A stretch of 64,000 bases of DNA from Thelephora terrestris (taxonomy: Eukaryota; Basidiomycota; Agaricomycetes; Thelephorales; Thelephoraceae). The DNA is taken from contig WIUZ02000003.1 of NCBI GenBank assembly GCA_015956445.1, positions 2,480,001 through 2,544,000 of the forward strand. The letters run 5' to 3'. A program made the translations under genes and the position numbers. The notes below the pieces were generated by a model that had not been told where the DNA came from, made no database searches, and saw only the letters and a program-made list of their open reading frames with translations. This document shows positions 7,936-17,418 of this stretch, in pieces (the first letter of the stretch is position 1; each line of letters starts with the position of its first letter).

Positions 7936-9681
7936 TCACGACGGATCCGCGATACGACCTTCGTAAGTACAAATGTGTCCAAGGATGTCGGCCTGAGGTA
8001 CTCTGATGAAAGCCTTCTTCCCGCTAAATGTAGCCCCGTAGGACTTGACGCGCTGGATGATCCGGTGGACTGCTTGGAAGTGCTCCCAGACGAATTGTCG
8101 TATGCCTGGGTTTTCGGGGACAGTCTCATATGTTCCGTCGGGAAGCTCGTATCGTGACTTTGGGCCTTTGATGGGGACGTCGTCGGCGAAAGGCTGGGTC
8201 CAGTGTGGAATCTCGGGTCGAAGGATGTGGGATACGTTGCCCTGTAACACGGCTGGGGAGTTTGTCCAACCCATCGGTAGAACTGTGAGTCGGAACGCGC
8301 CGAGGGGGGTGTTGAACGTGGTCATGTCGCGAGAGTCGGGATGAAGCTGATGCTGGTCGAAGGAAATGTATAGGTCGAGCGTGGTGTAGATGGAGCGACC
8401 AGCGAAGTCTTTGGCAACCACATCAGTGTAGGGAGGCATGGCAGCATTCTTGATCGTGACGGTGTTGAGAGGCTCCAGGGAATGAACCAGACGTAAGGAC
8501 TTCCCATCCTTCTTGTAGACACAGAACCATCTACTGTTGTAGGAGGAGGACGAGGGTTCGTAGACACCGGACTGCCACTTGTTCTCGATGATCTGGGTGA
8601 CCTCAGAGAGGATCCCGCGAGGGATGGGGCCTTGTCTGAGTACCCAGGGCGTGTGCGCAATGTGCGGGATCTCGATGGGGGCGAAGTACTTGGGATCAAA
8701 TGTCCCTCTCTCGTTGTCAGTCCATGCGAATGCCGTGTGATGGGTGCTAACGATCCACTCCGCGAGCTTCACTTCTTCTGGTAGCAGAAGTCCTTTGCCA
8801 AGCGCCATTTGCTTCCGGTGTTCGGGAGTGAAGCGGGGGACGGGGGTGTATTCGGGAGGGTGCGTAGGCAAGGGAGGCATGTCGGCAAGGGGGTCGGGAT
8901 GGTTGTGCCGAATGATCCAAAAGTTCTCTGGCAGGGTGGTGGCGACGGGTCGAGTCTTGTTCGCTACTTTCTTGTACAGGAATGCGGATCCACCGAAGGT
9001 TTCGCTAGCGAGCGGGATCTGGGAGTAGAGCTCCGATAACCACATGCTGGCTGCTCGTGCGGGAGTAAGAGGGTTGAGAGGGGGAGATGGCAACTCTTCG
9101 CGAAGGGCTGCAAACTCTGTCGAAAGGTCACGACGGGCGGGAGCATTACCCATTGTGAGGAAGAAATGTTCTAGGCGTTCTGACGAAGTTCCTGCCACTT
9201 CGAGAGGCGGGTAACCGTCTTGGGTGTCTGCATTGTTTTGGGGTGATCCTTCCGTCACACTCGATCTGAGAGCTCTGTAGACCTCTAATGCCAGGTGGTG
9301 GGTGAGAGCTGGTATCGATGAGGTGGTCGCGACGTCGGGAGGATCGGGGATATTGAGAGTGGAGCGATCCAGTGGGGTCTCAGGATGGCCATCTATAGAA
9401 TCATATCCTATGAAGAAAGAGGAGAAAGGAGTGGGGGCAGCATAGTAGGATGATATGGGGAAAGGAGTGGAGGAGAGAAAAGGAGAAAGGTCGGAGGAAA
9501 TCGAGACAAGAGGAGGTGGGAGAGGAGACATAGGTGAAACTGACACAAGTTCTGGTAGAGGGGACCGGGACAGGGAGGTATCATAGGGTATCCGATGTTT
9601 TGCGGCCTGCAGCTTGGCGTGCACTGCAGATACTGGGGGTCGGTTGGGTTGGGACGCGGGAGCAGGTTCAGACGGCTCCAC
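7936..9681 (-). CDS. gypsy pol: reverse transcriptase region
   Basis: A fossil gypsy pol block. The Ty3-type RT landmarks can be read: YNSRWFCVYKKDGKSLRLVH, the YTTLDLYISFDQHQLHPDSR palm segment, the TVLPMGWTNSPA motif and FADDVPIKG (catalytic Asp pair). An N-terminal ~230-residue Pro/Ser-rich linker precedes it. RNase H sequence follows beyond the foldback. The element is treated as a fossil and not reconstructed. Confidence 0.8.
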   Translation of the reverse strand: MEPSEPAPASQPNRPPVSAVHAKLQAAKHRIPYDTSLSRSPLPELVSVSPMSPLPPPLVSISSDLSPFLSSTPFPISSYYAAPTPFSSFFIGYDSIDGHPETPLDRSTLNIPDPPDVATTSSIPALTHHLALEVYRALRSSVTEGSPQNNADTQDGYPPLEVAGTSSERLEHFFLTMGNAPARRDLSTEFAALREELPSPPLNPLTPARAASMWLSELYSQIPLASETFGGSAFLYKKVANKTRPVATTLPENFWIIRHNHPDPLADMPPLPTHPPEYTPVPRFTPEHRKQMALGKGLLLPEEVKLAEWIVSTHHTAFAWTDNERGTFDPKYFAPIEIPHIAHTPWVLRQGPIPRGILSEVTQIIENKWQSGVYEPSSSSYNSRWFCVYKKDGKSLRLVHSLEPLNTVTIKNAAMPPYTDVVAKDFAGRSIYTTLDLYISFDQHQLHPDSRDMTTFNTPLGAFRLTVLPMGWTNSPAVLQGNVSHILRPEIPHWTQPFADDVPIKGPKSRYELPDGTYETVPENPGIRQFVWEHFQAVHRIIQRVKSYGATFSGKKAFIRVPQADILGHICTYEGRIADPS

Positions 9682-9749
9682 GAAGATGTGGGGTTCTTTG
9701 CGCGAGAGCGGGGGAGGTTGGGGCTCTGTCGCGACCGTAGTGCCGTCTG

Positions 9750-11015
9750 CTAATGAAAATTTACCACTTCCTCGGGATTTGGTCGAGGAGACTTGCGGAT
9801 TTGGGGCTGCGTCGCGAACACGTAGAGCTTTCCCGTTTTCGGATCTTTGACGCGGATCTCGTGCTTTCCTCCTGCGCTGCTGACTTCGGAGCAGCTGATG
9901 ACATCGAAGAAAGGTCGTCCTAAAAGAACCTCGAAAGGCGCTTCTTCGACGACCTGGATCTGGAGATAGATAGTGATGGGACCGAGCTGAACTGGGTGGT
10001 CTTCAATAAGGCCTAGCGTCATGGTGGTGCTTGTGTTTGCCGACTCCATTGGCATAGCGCGACTCGCGACGATGGGTGCTTGCAATCGGGACCAAACATC
10101 CTTTCTCATCACCACAACCTGAGCACCTCCGTCGAGAATGCACTCAGGTTCGACACCCGGCCCAAACGTCGGGCGGATGACACGAAGGGGAAGGGAGGAG
10201 GCTGCTGCGGAGGATGAGGAGTCGTACTTCACAAGGTCCAAGAAGACTGAGGGGGGTTCTGCATCGAAACATCCAGCTAGGTAAGCATCCACTTCATCGA
10301 CTTCTACCATGTTGGCCGAGATCTTCTTGCTGGTGACAATCTCCCTGACGTGTTTTCGAAGGTCGGGAGCGACGGCCAGAAGTTCGCGAGCGCTGAGGTT
10401 GACCTTGGAGTCAAGCACACGATGGACTATGTCGCTTGTCTTCACGTTGTGTTCGACTGGGGCCTGGAAGCGATACTTGGAGTCGTCGGGAGGTGGTCTA
10501 GGTGGATAGGAGACTGGTCGCATCGGTCCTTGGGGGCGCTGTGTCTGGCGATCTCCCGCTCGAGCTCCAGGCTTTCCGGAGGTGTTGGCGGGGTTCATCT
10601 GGGTCTGGGTAGGAGCAGGAGTGGGCTTGGACGGTCCCAACTCGCAACTGGCTGGGGTAGGGCCCGTAGGGGCAGGTGGTAATCGTCCATCCCTTCGGGG
10701 TGGGCCCATCCTTCTCGCAATCTCAACACCGTCAAACCTGACTTTCTTGGGGCCAGTCTGCAGGGCGTAGATCTGGGCGTTGCGAATGGAGTCGAGCTGG
10801 GCTTGCATCAGTTCGACTTGTTCTAGTGTCTCGTCGTCGTACTTGGAGAGGGGGGTAGGAGCGTAGCGACTCTCGACGGGAGTGTGTGGTATGCTGGTAG
10901 TCACGTAGTCCTCCTGGTCGGGATCGTATTCCTCCTTGAAGAGGTCGTACTGTTCGTCGGGATGGGCGTAATACTCTTCAGCAGGGGGGTCTATGTCTAT
11001 GGTGCACACACTCAT
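9750..11015 (-). CDS. gypsy protease region with N-terminal linker
   Basis: A 421-residue frame overlapping the end of the gag frame by 38 bp in a different phase, as is common where gypsy elements use read-through or frameshifting. It has an acidic N terminus, a Pro-rich linker, and a retropepsin-like core around ECILDGGAQVVVMRKDVW followed by EVLLGRPFFDV, the usual protease flap/terminal motif. Function in the live element would be polyprotein cleavage. Confidence 0.7.
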   Translation of the reverse strand: MSVCTIDIDPPAEEYYAHPDEQYDLFKEEYDPDQEDYVTTSIPHTPVESRYAPTPLSKYDDETLEQVELMQAQLDSIRNAQIYALQTGPKKVRFDGVEIARRMGPPRRDGRLPPAPTGPTPASCELGPSKPTPAPTQTQMNPANTSGKPGARAGDRQTQRPQGPMRPVSYPPRPPPDDSKYRFQAPVEHNVKTSDIVHRVLDSKVNLSARELLAVAPDLRKHVREIVTSKKISANMVEVDEVDAYLAGCFDAEPPSVFLDLVKYDSSSSAAASSLPLRVIRPTFGPGVEPECILDGGAQVVVMRKDVWSRLQAPIVASRAMPMESANTSTTMTLGLIEDHPVQLGPITIYLQIQVVEEAPFEVLLGRPFFDVISCSEVSSAGGKHEIRVKDPKTGKLYVFATQPQIRKSPRPNPEEVVNFH

Positions 11016-12038
11016 CTGGGCCTTCTAAGAAGTTGGTTGCAAAGGCGTCGCGACCTTGTCCTTCGTCGAGGCCCTCTGATGTCCAGTAGTTGTCAATACG
11101 TTCGCAAAGGTTCTTGCCGGGGATGTTGCGTGGAGGGTAGCGGCCATCGGGTAAGGATAGCTTCCTGTAGCCGTTCTTGATGACCTTTCCTTGTACAAGG
11201 TAGTCCGCTGCAATTGGGCAGTCGCGAACGAAGTGGTCATGGGCGCTACAGAACACGCAGTTCTGGGTGTACTGCTCTGGGTTTAGGGTGTTCCACCGGG
11301 GGACATTTTGAAATACTCCTCCCGGAGTAGTCTGGGAAGTAGCGGGACGAGGGAGGCGTGGGGGAGGGGCAGAAGGAGGGGGCCCACGGCGAGGCTGTAC
11401 GTTTGCGGTGAAGACCCGAGTCAGGTTTGACATCGCCTGGATGAGCTCGCTGACGCTCCCCTGCTCTGCGGGCTCCGTCTTTGGGATGACGGCTCGAGAG
11501 TCGGGGTTGTCGTCAGGAGCGCGTGCGTTAAGGACGAACAACGCAGCCTCGTGGACATCAGAGAACTGGTAGCCGTCGTTGGGAAGGATGTCAGGCTTCT
11601 TGATCGACAGTTGATGCAGGATTTGTGCGCGGATAGGCTGGGGGAATCCCCTGAGATAGGCGGCGTCACGCTCCCGAGCGGTGTAGCGTCCCTTCACAAT
11701 GAGGTACGCGGAATAGGTAAGGAAGGACCGGTGGTAGTCGCTGAGGTCTTCGCGACTCATGTCCCGGTACCCGCGAGTGCGTTCCAGGAGGGTATCCAGG
11801 TCTCGAGTGGTCCAGCGGCGATCCGCTTGGAGGTGGGAATAAAGATGTCTAACTTCGATCTTGAACTGAGCCCAAGTGGCGGGAGTGTGAGCGAGGGCGT
11901 CCGGGTGCAAGCAGGGAACGTGCTCCCAGGATTCAGCTGCCCGACCGGCATAACGCTGAGCCCAGTCAATCATCTGTGCGTCGTTTAGACCTGTGCGCTT
12001 GGCTACTTCCTCAAGCTCGTCAAAGAAGGTCTTGAAGC
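10978..12038 (-). CDS. gypsy gag, main part with zinc knuckle
   Basis: Gag region of the gypsy element. It shows the Ty3-type capsid pattern (TWAQFKIEVRHLY, DLSDYHRSFLTYSAYL, DAAYLRGFPQPIRAQI) and a classical zinc knuckle CVFCSAHDHFVRDC (C-x2-C-x4-H-x4-C), followed by GKNLCERIDNYW. The upstream gag part lies beyond the foldback insertion at 12042-12984. Confidence 0.8.
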
Positions 12039-12041
12039 CCT

Positions 12042-12984
12042 CACTGGGAACAAGCCCCCACTTACTGGCCAGGTACTTTTTGAATACATTGTAGTTCCAT
12101 GTCCAATGTACCAACACTTTGCCAGGCAAGAACAAGTTGAGTTCTTTTGGAGTGTACTGAACGATGTAACCACTACTTCCCAGCTCAGCACATTGTGGAC
12201 ACATTCAAAAAGTACTGAATCATGTGACCACAATGTCCCTGGTCAGTGATTATTCAGTACTTTTTGATTGCCCCAAAGAAAGTGATCAACAAGTACCTGC
12301 GCTGTACATTGTAGTTTCAATCAAAATTTACTGGTTCATGTGACTAAAAAGTACCAAACTGGTAAATGCTGAGTACTTCTAGAATGTCCTGAGCCCATGT
12401 GTTCAAATTTTACCCGAGTGGCTCAAAGAAAATGTGATCACAAAGTACTGAGACTGGGTAAATCCTGAACACTTTTTGAAAGAAACCAAAATATACTGAA
12501 TCGTTTCAAAAGTACTGAGCGATGATTCAGTATATTTTGGTTTCTTTCAAAAAGTGTTCAGGATTTACCCAGTCTCAGTACTTTGTGATCACATTTTCTT
12601 TGAGCCACTCGGGTAAAATTTGAACACATGGGCTCAGGACATTCTAGAAGTACTCAGCATTTACCAGTTTGGTACTTTTTAGTCACATGAACCAGTAAAT
12701 TTTGATTGAAACTACAATGTACAGCGCAGGTACTTGTTGATCACTTTCTTTGGGGCAATCAAAAAGTACTGAATAATCACTGACCAGGGACATTGTGGTC
12801 ACATGATTCAGTACTTTTTGAATGTGTCCACAATGTGCTGAGCTGGGAAGTAGTGGTTACATCGTTCAGTACACTCCAAAAGAACTCAACTTGTTCTTGC
12901 CTGGCAAAGTGTTGGTACATTGGACATGGAACTACAATGTATTCAAAAAGTACCTGGCCAGTAAGTGGGGGCTTGTCCCCAGTG
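12042..12984. mobile_element. CACTG foldback element 2, TSD CCT
   Basis: Begins CACTGGGAACAAGC and ends GCTTGTCCCCAGTG, one mismatch between the outermost arms, flanked by CCT at 12039-12041 and 12985-12987. The arms are ~460 bp, meeting around 12500-12530. The arms are built from recurring words such as AAGTACTGA, GTACATTG and TGTGATCACA. It splits the gypsy gag; gag sequence resumes on both sides. No coding content of its own is credible. Confidence 0.88.
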
Positions 12985-12995
12985 CCTGCTCGGTA

Positions 12996-13376
12996 TCAGA
13001 GGCAAACCGAGGAGCCTCGCGACTGTGTGTCAGGGGCATGATTCGCCGTCATTGCTGGATGAGATACGGGTGGGTGGGTGGGAGAAGTTGGTGTCGTGAT
13101 CAGGAGGGCCTGCACGAGTTGCGATGGGGAGTCTGGGGGAGTTGGCGATCGCGACGGTGGGACGGTGCCTGGCAAGTTGGTGGGTGAAGATAGTGGGGTG
13201 CGGAAGAAGGTCTCGTCTTGTTCAGGATGTGGGAGAGGGTTGTTCGACGAGGAGGCGACCTGCCGGGCTATGATGGCGGAAACGACGTTGTTGAGTAGAG
13301 AGAGGGTTTGGCGAGTGTCGAGAATCACCTGTCGGGCTTCCCAAACGTCTTGGTTAATCTCGGCTGGGGCCTGCAA
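12996..13376 (-). CDS. gypsy gag, N-terminal part
   Basis: Start of gag, upstream of the foldback: QAPAEINQDVWEARQVILD, then a Ser/Thr/Pro-rich stretch (SPTPPDSPSQLVQALLITTP). It follows ~150 bp of leader after the LTR. A putative primer-binding segment beginning TTGGAACCCACGCC lies directly next to the LTR end at 13524 on the minus strand; the tRNA it would match was not identified. Confidence 0.6.
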   Translation of the reverse strand: MQAPAEINQDVWEARQVILDTRQTLSLLNNVVSAIIARQVASSSNNPLPHPEQDETFFRTPLSSPTNLPGTVPPSRSPTPPDSPSQLVQALLITTPTSPTHPPVSHPAMTANHAPDTQSRGSSVCL

Positions 13377-13524
13377 AGCTAGGAGCCGAGCGCGAGATCG
13401 CGTCTGAGGGGGGGAGAAATCTAGCTGGATAACCTTTTGCGCACGACCTCGTCCGCGCGGTGGAATGGCTGATAGCTTCTAGCCAGAAGTGACCTCTGAA
13501 CCGGTCTCGGCGTGGGTTCCAAAA

Positions 13525-14526
13525 TGAACTGCTACTATCCGGGTGGAGTCAGGACACGACCAGAATAGCAGAAGTGGGGGTGAGGGGTTGCCGGTTGTGC
13601 AGAGGTCGGGGAGGGGAGAGAAGCTAGACAGAGGAGAGGGAACCACGGTAGGTCGCGACGTTGTTGGGACGAGAAGGGAGAACTCCGTGCTAGCAAACTC
13701 CTGCTAGACGATGACGATGGGCTAGGGGGCTAGTGGGCGATGGGCTAGTAGGCTAGGGGGCTATTGGAACTATGGGGCTAGTGGAATCAATGTCAGAGCG
13801 AGGAGCTGGAGGTTTTTGATGATCAGGTCGTTCAGGCAGAAGGGAGAAGAGGTGTGAAGAGGCCCGGGGGTTTCTTGTTCGTTCAACTAGCTAGTACAGG
13901 GTATTTATAGGTAGAGACAGTGCGATCTACGCGAAAGAGATGGGAAAAGTAGCGAACAAATGGAGAAATGGTGGGAGAATAAGAACAGGTAGATAGAAGG
14001 GGATAAACGAGAGTCCGACGCAGGGTAGGGAGACAAACGGTTCATCAGGAGGCCGGAACAAGGCTGGGACAGGTCTTACCGAGAGGATGGAGCGATCGTG
14101 AGAAACAGAACCAAAAGGGGAAGTCTACGTGTTTGAGATCAAAAGATCGTAACCGGGCGGGAGAGCGGGAGCAGTCGAAGATGATTAGCGAGCGAGAGGG
14201 AACAAGTCGACACGTGTCTAGACTGAAGGGAACTGGACCGAGGGAGGGGACGCGTCATCTCGACGAGATAAGGGATTGGGAGACATCGGCCGATCACAAC
14301 ATCACGTGCCATTCGGGAAGGACGGCCACGGAGGTGGAAGCAGCGTGCGATGACGCACGTCGAAGGGATCGCGGGAACGGCTCGGTGATCGGGACATCAA
14401 GTGGGCGTGACCTCCCGTGACCGATCGAGGGGCCGTCGGTTCATGTAGGGGGTTTCGTTGAGATAGACGGGGTAGGAGCTGAGACTGGAGCTTGAGTCGA
14501 AGCTCGCGCGAATAGACGGCAGGTCA
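13525..14526 (-). repeat. Gypsy LTR, 1002 bp (5' LTR of the minus-strand element)
   Basis: On the minus strand it begins TGACCTGCCGTC and ends ATAGTAGCAGTTCA. It has a TATA box (CTATAAATACCC) near 13900-13910 and a CTAGCCCC-type short repeat around 13715-13790. The second copy of equal length lies inverted at 19813-20814, differing at a few positions, mostly C/T or G/A. Its outer flank (GCGC at 14527-14530) belongs to the other LTR's target duplication, evidence for an inversion. Confidence 0.85.
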
Positions 14527-15034
14527 GCGCGTTCGCCGATTCTTGATGCAAGGCCGAGAGAGGGAGGAGAGCGAACGTGTTCAAAGAGGTACTTGATAAG
14601 CTCTTCAGTGGCCTACAGCAAATACACTGATGCTGCAAGGAGAAGAGGACTTCCCGAGATATAAAAGATGGGGAATCCTCAGCTACTCTACTGGTACCTA
14701 TATAGGAGAGTGGCTGGGACAGAGATAACCCTATCTAATAATAACTCGGAGCAAAGAAGGGCCGAGAGTAAGCCAGAACAGTAAGCAGCCCGGAACATAG
14801 AATAGAAATGATAAAGGAATGACTAATGGGTCAGGGTTCGTGAGAGAATAAGAAAGGGGTCATGACGTCGTGTGGGACAGGAATGACAAAGAACAATATC
14901 ACATGTGAAGACTAACCAATAAGAAGACAACGCGTCAGCTCGTCCGATCGGGATAACAAAAGACCGAGTGGGGTTTGAATGGGGTAACTGTTGTCAAGAT
15001 GAATGTATGGGGAGTGTCAGGGTTGTAGGCCTGC

Positions 15035-15658
15035 TTACTGTTTGTGGGGCGCTAGAGGATTAGCGGATGGATGGGGGGTGTCGGGTCTGGTTTTGAAGGG
15101 GGTTCCGGGCGTGGAGACGAGAGGAGGAGGAATATCAAGAGAGAGGGGTGACTCGGTCTGATAGGGGTGAACGGACGAGTGGTAGTCTTGGCAGAACTGA
15201 TTGAGTTGCTGCACAAACGGTTCGAAATCTTGGTCGCTAAGCCTTTCGAAGTTGACGAGATATTCTATAACAGAGTAAGGTAATTCAGCTGGGACTTCCC
15301 ACCAAAGAACGATAATAGCAGGGGAGTGGGTGTGGATGTTAGTGGTAAGGTGGATACGTGGAGAGGGGAAGTAGAAGGCTGGACTGATACTGAAGTAGAC
15401 TGTCGCAAGGACGCTCTCAGTAAGATCGGAATTCCAAAGGAATTGATGATCCGCTCCTAATAGAAAGGGAGGAGTAGTGACTCCGGCGTCGAGAGCTGCA
15501 AAGGGTCGGTAGTAAGGGAAATGGGTAAGTAAACCGGCGGTTCGGTTTACTTGAAGACTTCTGATGAGCTTATACTCCCAGATAGATCTTCTAGCGTCAG
15601 GGATGACGGGTCGTTGAACTGGGCTGGCAGAAGGGAAAGGATTAGGGGCACTGAACAT
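15035..15658 (-). CDS. T1 ORF B (unknown, 207 aa)
   Basis: ORF B of the young T1 copy; it differs by only two residues from 28833-29456. It contains RRSIWEYKLIRSLQ, FLLGADHQFLWNSDL, IIVLWWEVPAELPY and the FEPFVQQLNQFCQDYHSSVH helix, then a Pro/Thr-rich tail. The ATG context GCCAGTGTATGTTCAG is shared by all copies. Role unknown. Confidence 0.62.
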   Translation of the reverse strand: MFSAPNPFPSASPVQRPVIPDARRSIWEYKLIRSLQVNRTAGLLTHFPYYRPFAALDAGVTTPPFLLGADHQFLWNSDLTESVLATVYFSISPAFYFPSPRIHLTTNIHTHSPAIIVLWWEVPAELPYSVIEYLVNFERLSDQDFEPFVQQLNQFCQDYHSSVHPYQTESPLSLDIPPPLVSTPGTPFKTRPDTPHPSANPLAPHKQ

Positions 15659-16255
15659 ACACTGGCAGGAGGATTCCTGCTGGGATGAGTTAGAAGAGGT
15701 AAGGCGTGAGGAGAATTCCTCAGCTTACTTTTATTCAGGTTGTGGGTAGAGGAGTACAGAAGAGATTGAGAATGGGGGAAAAGAAGAAGCGAACGCTCTT
15801 CCTTATATACCCAATCCTTTTACAGGAGTCATTATTTTACAACGAGTCAAACAGGAGTCAACATGGTCTGTGCGTAGTTTAGGGTAGGGTTGATGAGTCA
15901 GAACGAGGGAACTTAGAACAACGGATGGTAATTGCTAAATACGGGAACAATAGAGGCGCGAGTTGATGGAAGCATTCAGGGATTTCTCGTGTTTCATGGT
16001 AGTAATAGAAGCGTGGTGGGGATTTCCCATGATCGATGGGGATTTCTCAGGGTTTGATGGGATCGCGATTGGGGCTGAGGGTTTGCTTATCCTAATTAGG
16101 ACTTTAATGGATAATGGGTTATTGTTTTCCCTTTCCGGTTCTTCCCTTGAGTCAGGATGTATTTAAGTCAGGGGGATTAATGATCGTTCCCTCCATCGTC
16201 TCTTTTCCACCCACAATCACCAACACTACTCTCCCCTCTCAAATCTTTTACTGCT

Positions 16256-16990
16256 ATGTCTGCCTTCGATGCCAACAACGCCGTGCTCAGTGCCGCCGCC
16301 ACCCCCTTCACTCCATCTTTTGAGACGGCTGCCCCCTATGACGTGGAGCAACATTTGTACGATTCTCCCGCCAACATCGCTCATGACAACCAAGTCGCTA
16401 TCAACTTCCTCACCGCTCATAATGCTCCCGCCGAATTCTGGGAACAAGCTGGGTACGAAGACCCCAGGCCTTCTAGGCATGTTCGAGCTGAGCACCCTGG
16501 AGCCGTCCTTTTGTTGGACGCCATGGAGAGGGAACGGGAGGATAGGATTGCGAAGCTGGAGAAGCGCGTGGACCTTATGTACGTCATCATGAACAGCTTG
16601 AATGACGACTTTTCTCACTTTGCTTTGGAACATTGGGGACCTTTCCAGGCATCTCTCTTCCGATATTTCGGACACCAATGCCATGGGGCTTATTGCACCG
16701 ACCCCCCTTGCAAGTCCCCAGTCATCCCTTCGCCACCGCCAGGATCAGGGCATTCCTCTCCCTCCATCCCCTCCCTGGAGTCCTGCCCCAGTTCGCCAGA
16801 TGGTGGAGAGGTCCCAGAAGAAGAAGAACCGCAAGAGTCCGATGACTCGTTCTGGTCAACGTTGTCATCCCTCCGACAAGTCACGTCAGGTTCGGATGAA
16901 GTTGAAGGTGGAAGTGGCGGGTCTCCAAGACCGCTATGGGTTCGCATTAGTGAGCAGGGCCTTGTCGGACGTGTGGCGAGAGATGAATGA
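16256..16990 (+). CDS. T1 ORF A (coiled-coil protein, 244 aa)
   Basis: ORF A of the young T1 copy, the same protein as at 27501-28235. It starts MSAFDANNAV, has EQHLYDSPANIAHDN near residue 30, the coiled-coil ERIREDR-like block around AKLEKRVDLMYV, SHFALEHWGPFQASLF, a CxxxxCTDPPC stretch and an acidic Ser/Pro/Glu tail. It lies ~90 bp downstream of a TATTTAAG box at 16156-16164. Function unknown; no DNA-binding or catalytic motif seen. Confidence 0.62.
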   Translation: MSAFDANNAVLSAAATPFTPSFETAAPYDVEQHLYDSPANIAHDNQVAINFLTAHNAPAEFWEQAGYEDPRPSRHVRAEHPGAVLLLDAMEREREDRIAKLEKRVDLMYVIMNSLNDDFSHFALEHWGPFQASLFRYFGHQCHGAYCTDPPCKSPVIPSPPPGSGHSSPSIPSLESCPSSPDGGEVPEEEEPQESDDSFWSTLSSLRQVTSGSDEVEGGSGGSPRPLWVRISEQGLVGRVARDE

Positions 16991-17156
16991 TAGTCTATAT
17001 CATGATGTGTTGGGGTGCAGGGAGTGTTGGCAGGATCCGGTGACGCGGGCGTATTCGTATTGCCCTGAGAGTATTTATAACCCTCACCATTTTGCTCATC
17101 GCTGCGCGTTTGCCCAAGAATGTGCTTGTGACGTAGACCCGTTTGTTCTTGTCTGA
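16602..17156 (+). CDS. T1 Cys/His-rich C block, overlapping frame
   Basis: An overlapping frame whose last part (from about 16900) is conserved between T1 variants: VEVAGLQDRYGF, DVLGCRECWQDPVTR, YCPESIYNPHHFAHRC and CACDVDPFVLV. The first half shadows ORF A. Cys/His spacing suggests metal binding. Whether it is translated with ORF A is not established. Confidence 0.45.
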   Translation: MTTFLTLLWNIGDLSRHLSSDISDTNAMGLIAPTPLASPQSSLRHRQDQGIPLPPSPPWSPAPVRQMVERSQKKKNRKSPMTRSGQRCHPSDKSRQVRMKLKVEVAGLQDRYGFALVSRALSDVWREMNDSLYHDVLGCRECWQDPVTRAYSYCPESIYNPHHFAHRCAFAQECACDVDPFVLV

Positions 17157-17418
17157 GTTTGTAGTTTTTGTTAGCCCTCCTTGTACTATTTTTACTGCGA
17201 ATGAGACCAATGTCTTGAATTATTTGTGAGATCTTGGTTACTATGTCATGCGTTCGTGACAGGGAGTCTGGACTGGGGAAATGATGGGCCGATCCAATGG
17301 CGAATAGGACGCGAGTGCTGGCGGAGGTCGGATAAAGCGTAGTGCGAGCCGGCCGCTGGATCCATCAAACTCCCTTCTTCCTAAACCAACATTACCACCA
17401 ACCATCCACTCATCCATC

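Larger units (their letters stand above)
4206..14526 (-). mobile_element. Ty3/gypsy LTR retrotransposon, partial and nested-into
   Basis: Minus-strand element. From its 5' end it has a 1002-bp LTR (13525-14526), a leader, a gag region with a zinc knuckle, a retroviral-type protease region, reverse transcriptase and RNase H regions, then short sequence at 4206-4217 where a T3 element interrupts it. The integrase and 3' LTR are not seen here and may lie left of the window. Later insertions inside it are T1 (4218-6506, TSD GGATG), a foldback (6972-7847, TSD TGA) and a foldback (12042-12984, TSD CCT). It is broken mainly by these insertions, with perhaps a few coding breaks. The relevant LTR pair is nearly identical, so it is not ancient. 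Confidence 0.85.
15015..17261 (-). mobile_element. T1 element, whole (2247 bp), TSD GGGAG
   Basis: Terminal TGTCAGGGTTG at 15015 and ATGCGTTCGTGACA at 17261, flanked by GGGAG at 15010-15014 and 17262-17266. The unoccupied site is visible in the other T4 copy near 24505 (TATGGGGAGTCTGG). It has the same length as the T1 at 27230-29476 and is nearly identical to it, ORF A having the same protein in both. It looks whole and young. Confidence 0.92.

Noticed and set aside
12793-13187. Plus-strand frame across a foldback end into gypsy gag
   Set aside because: It crosses the CAGTG terminus and reads gag on the wrong strand. Mirror frames at 12003-12233 arise because the arms are inverted copies.
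14133-14420. A 95-residue frame present unchanged at 14133-14420 and 19919-20206
   Set aside because: It lies in the U3-like part of the gypsy LTR. Identity reflects the young age of the LTR pair, not protein selection.
15015-17261. T1 as an ordinary terminal-inverted-repeat DNA transposon
   Set aside because: Inverted identity between the ends is only about 5 bp, there is no transposase, and the design matches T2-T4 with LTR polarity. Not excluded, but less favoured.
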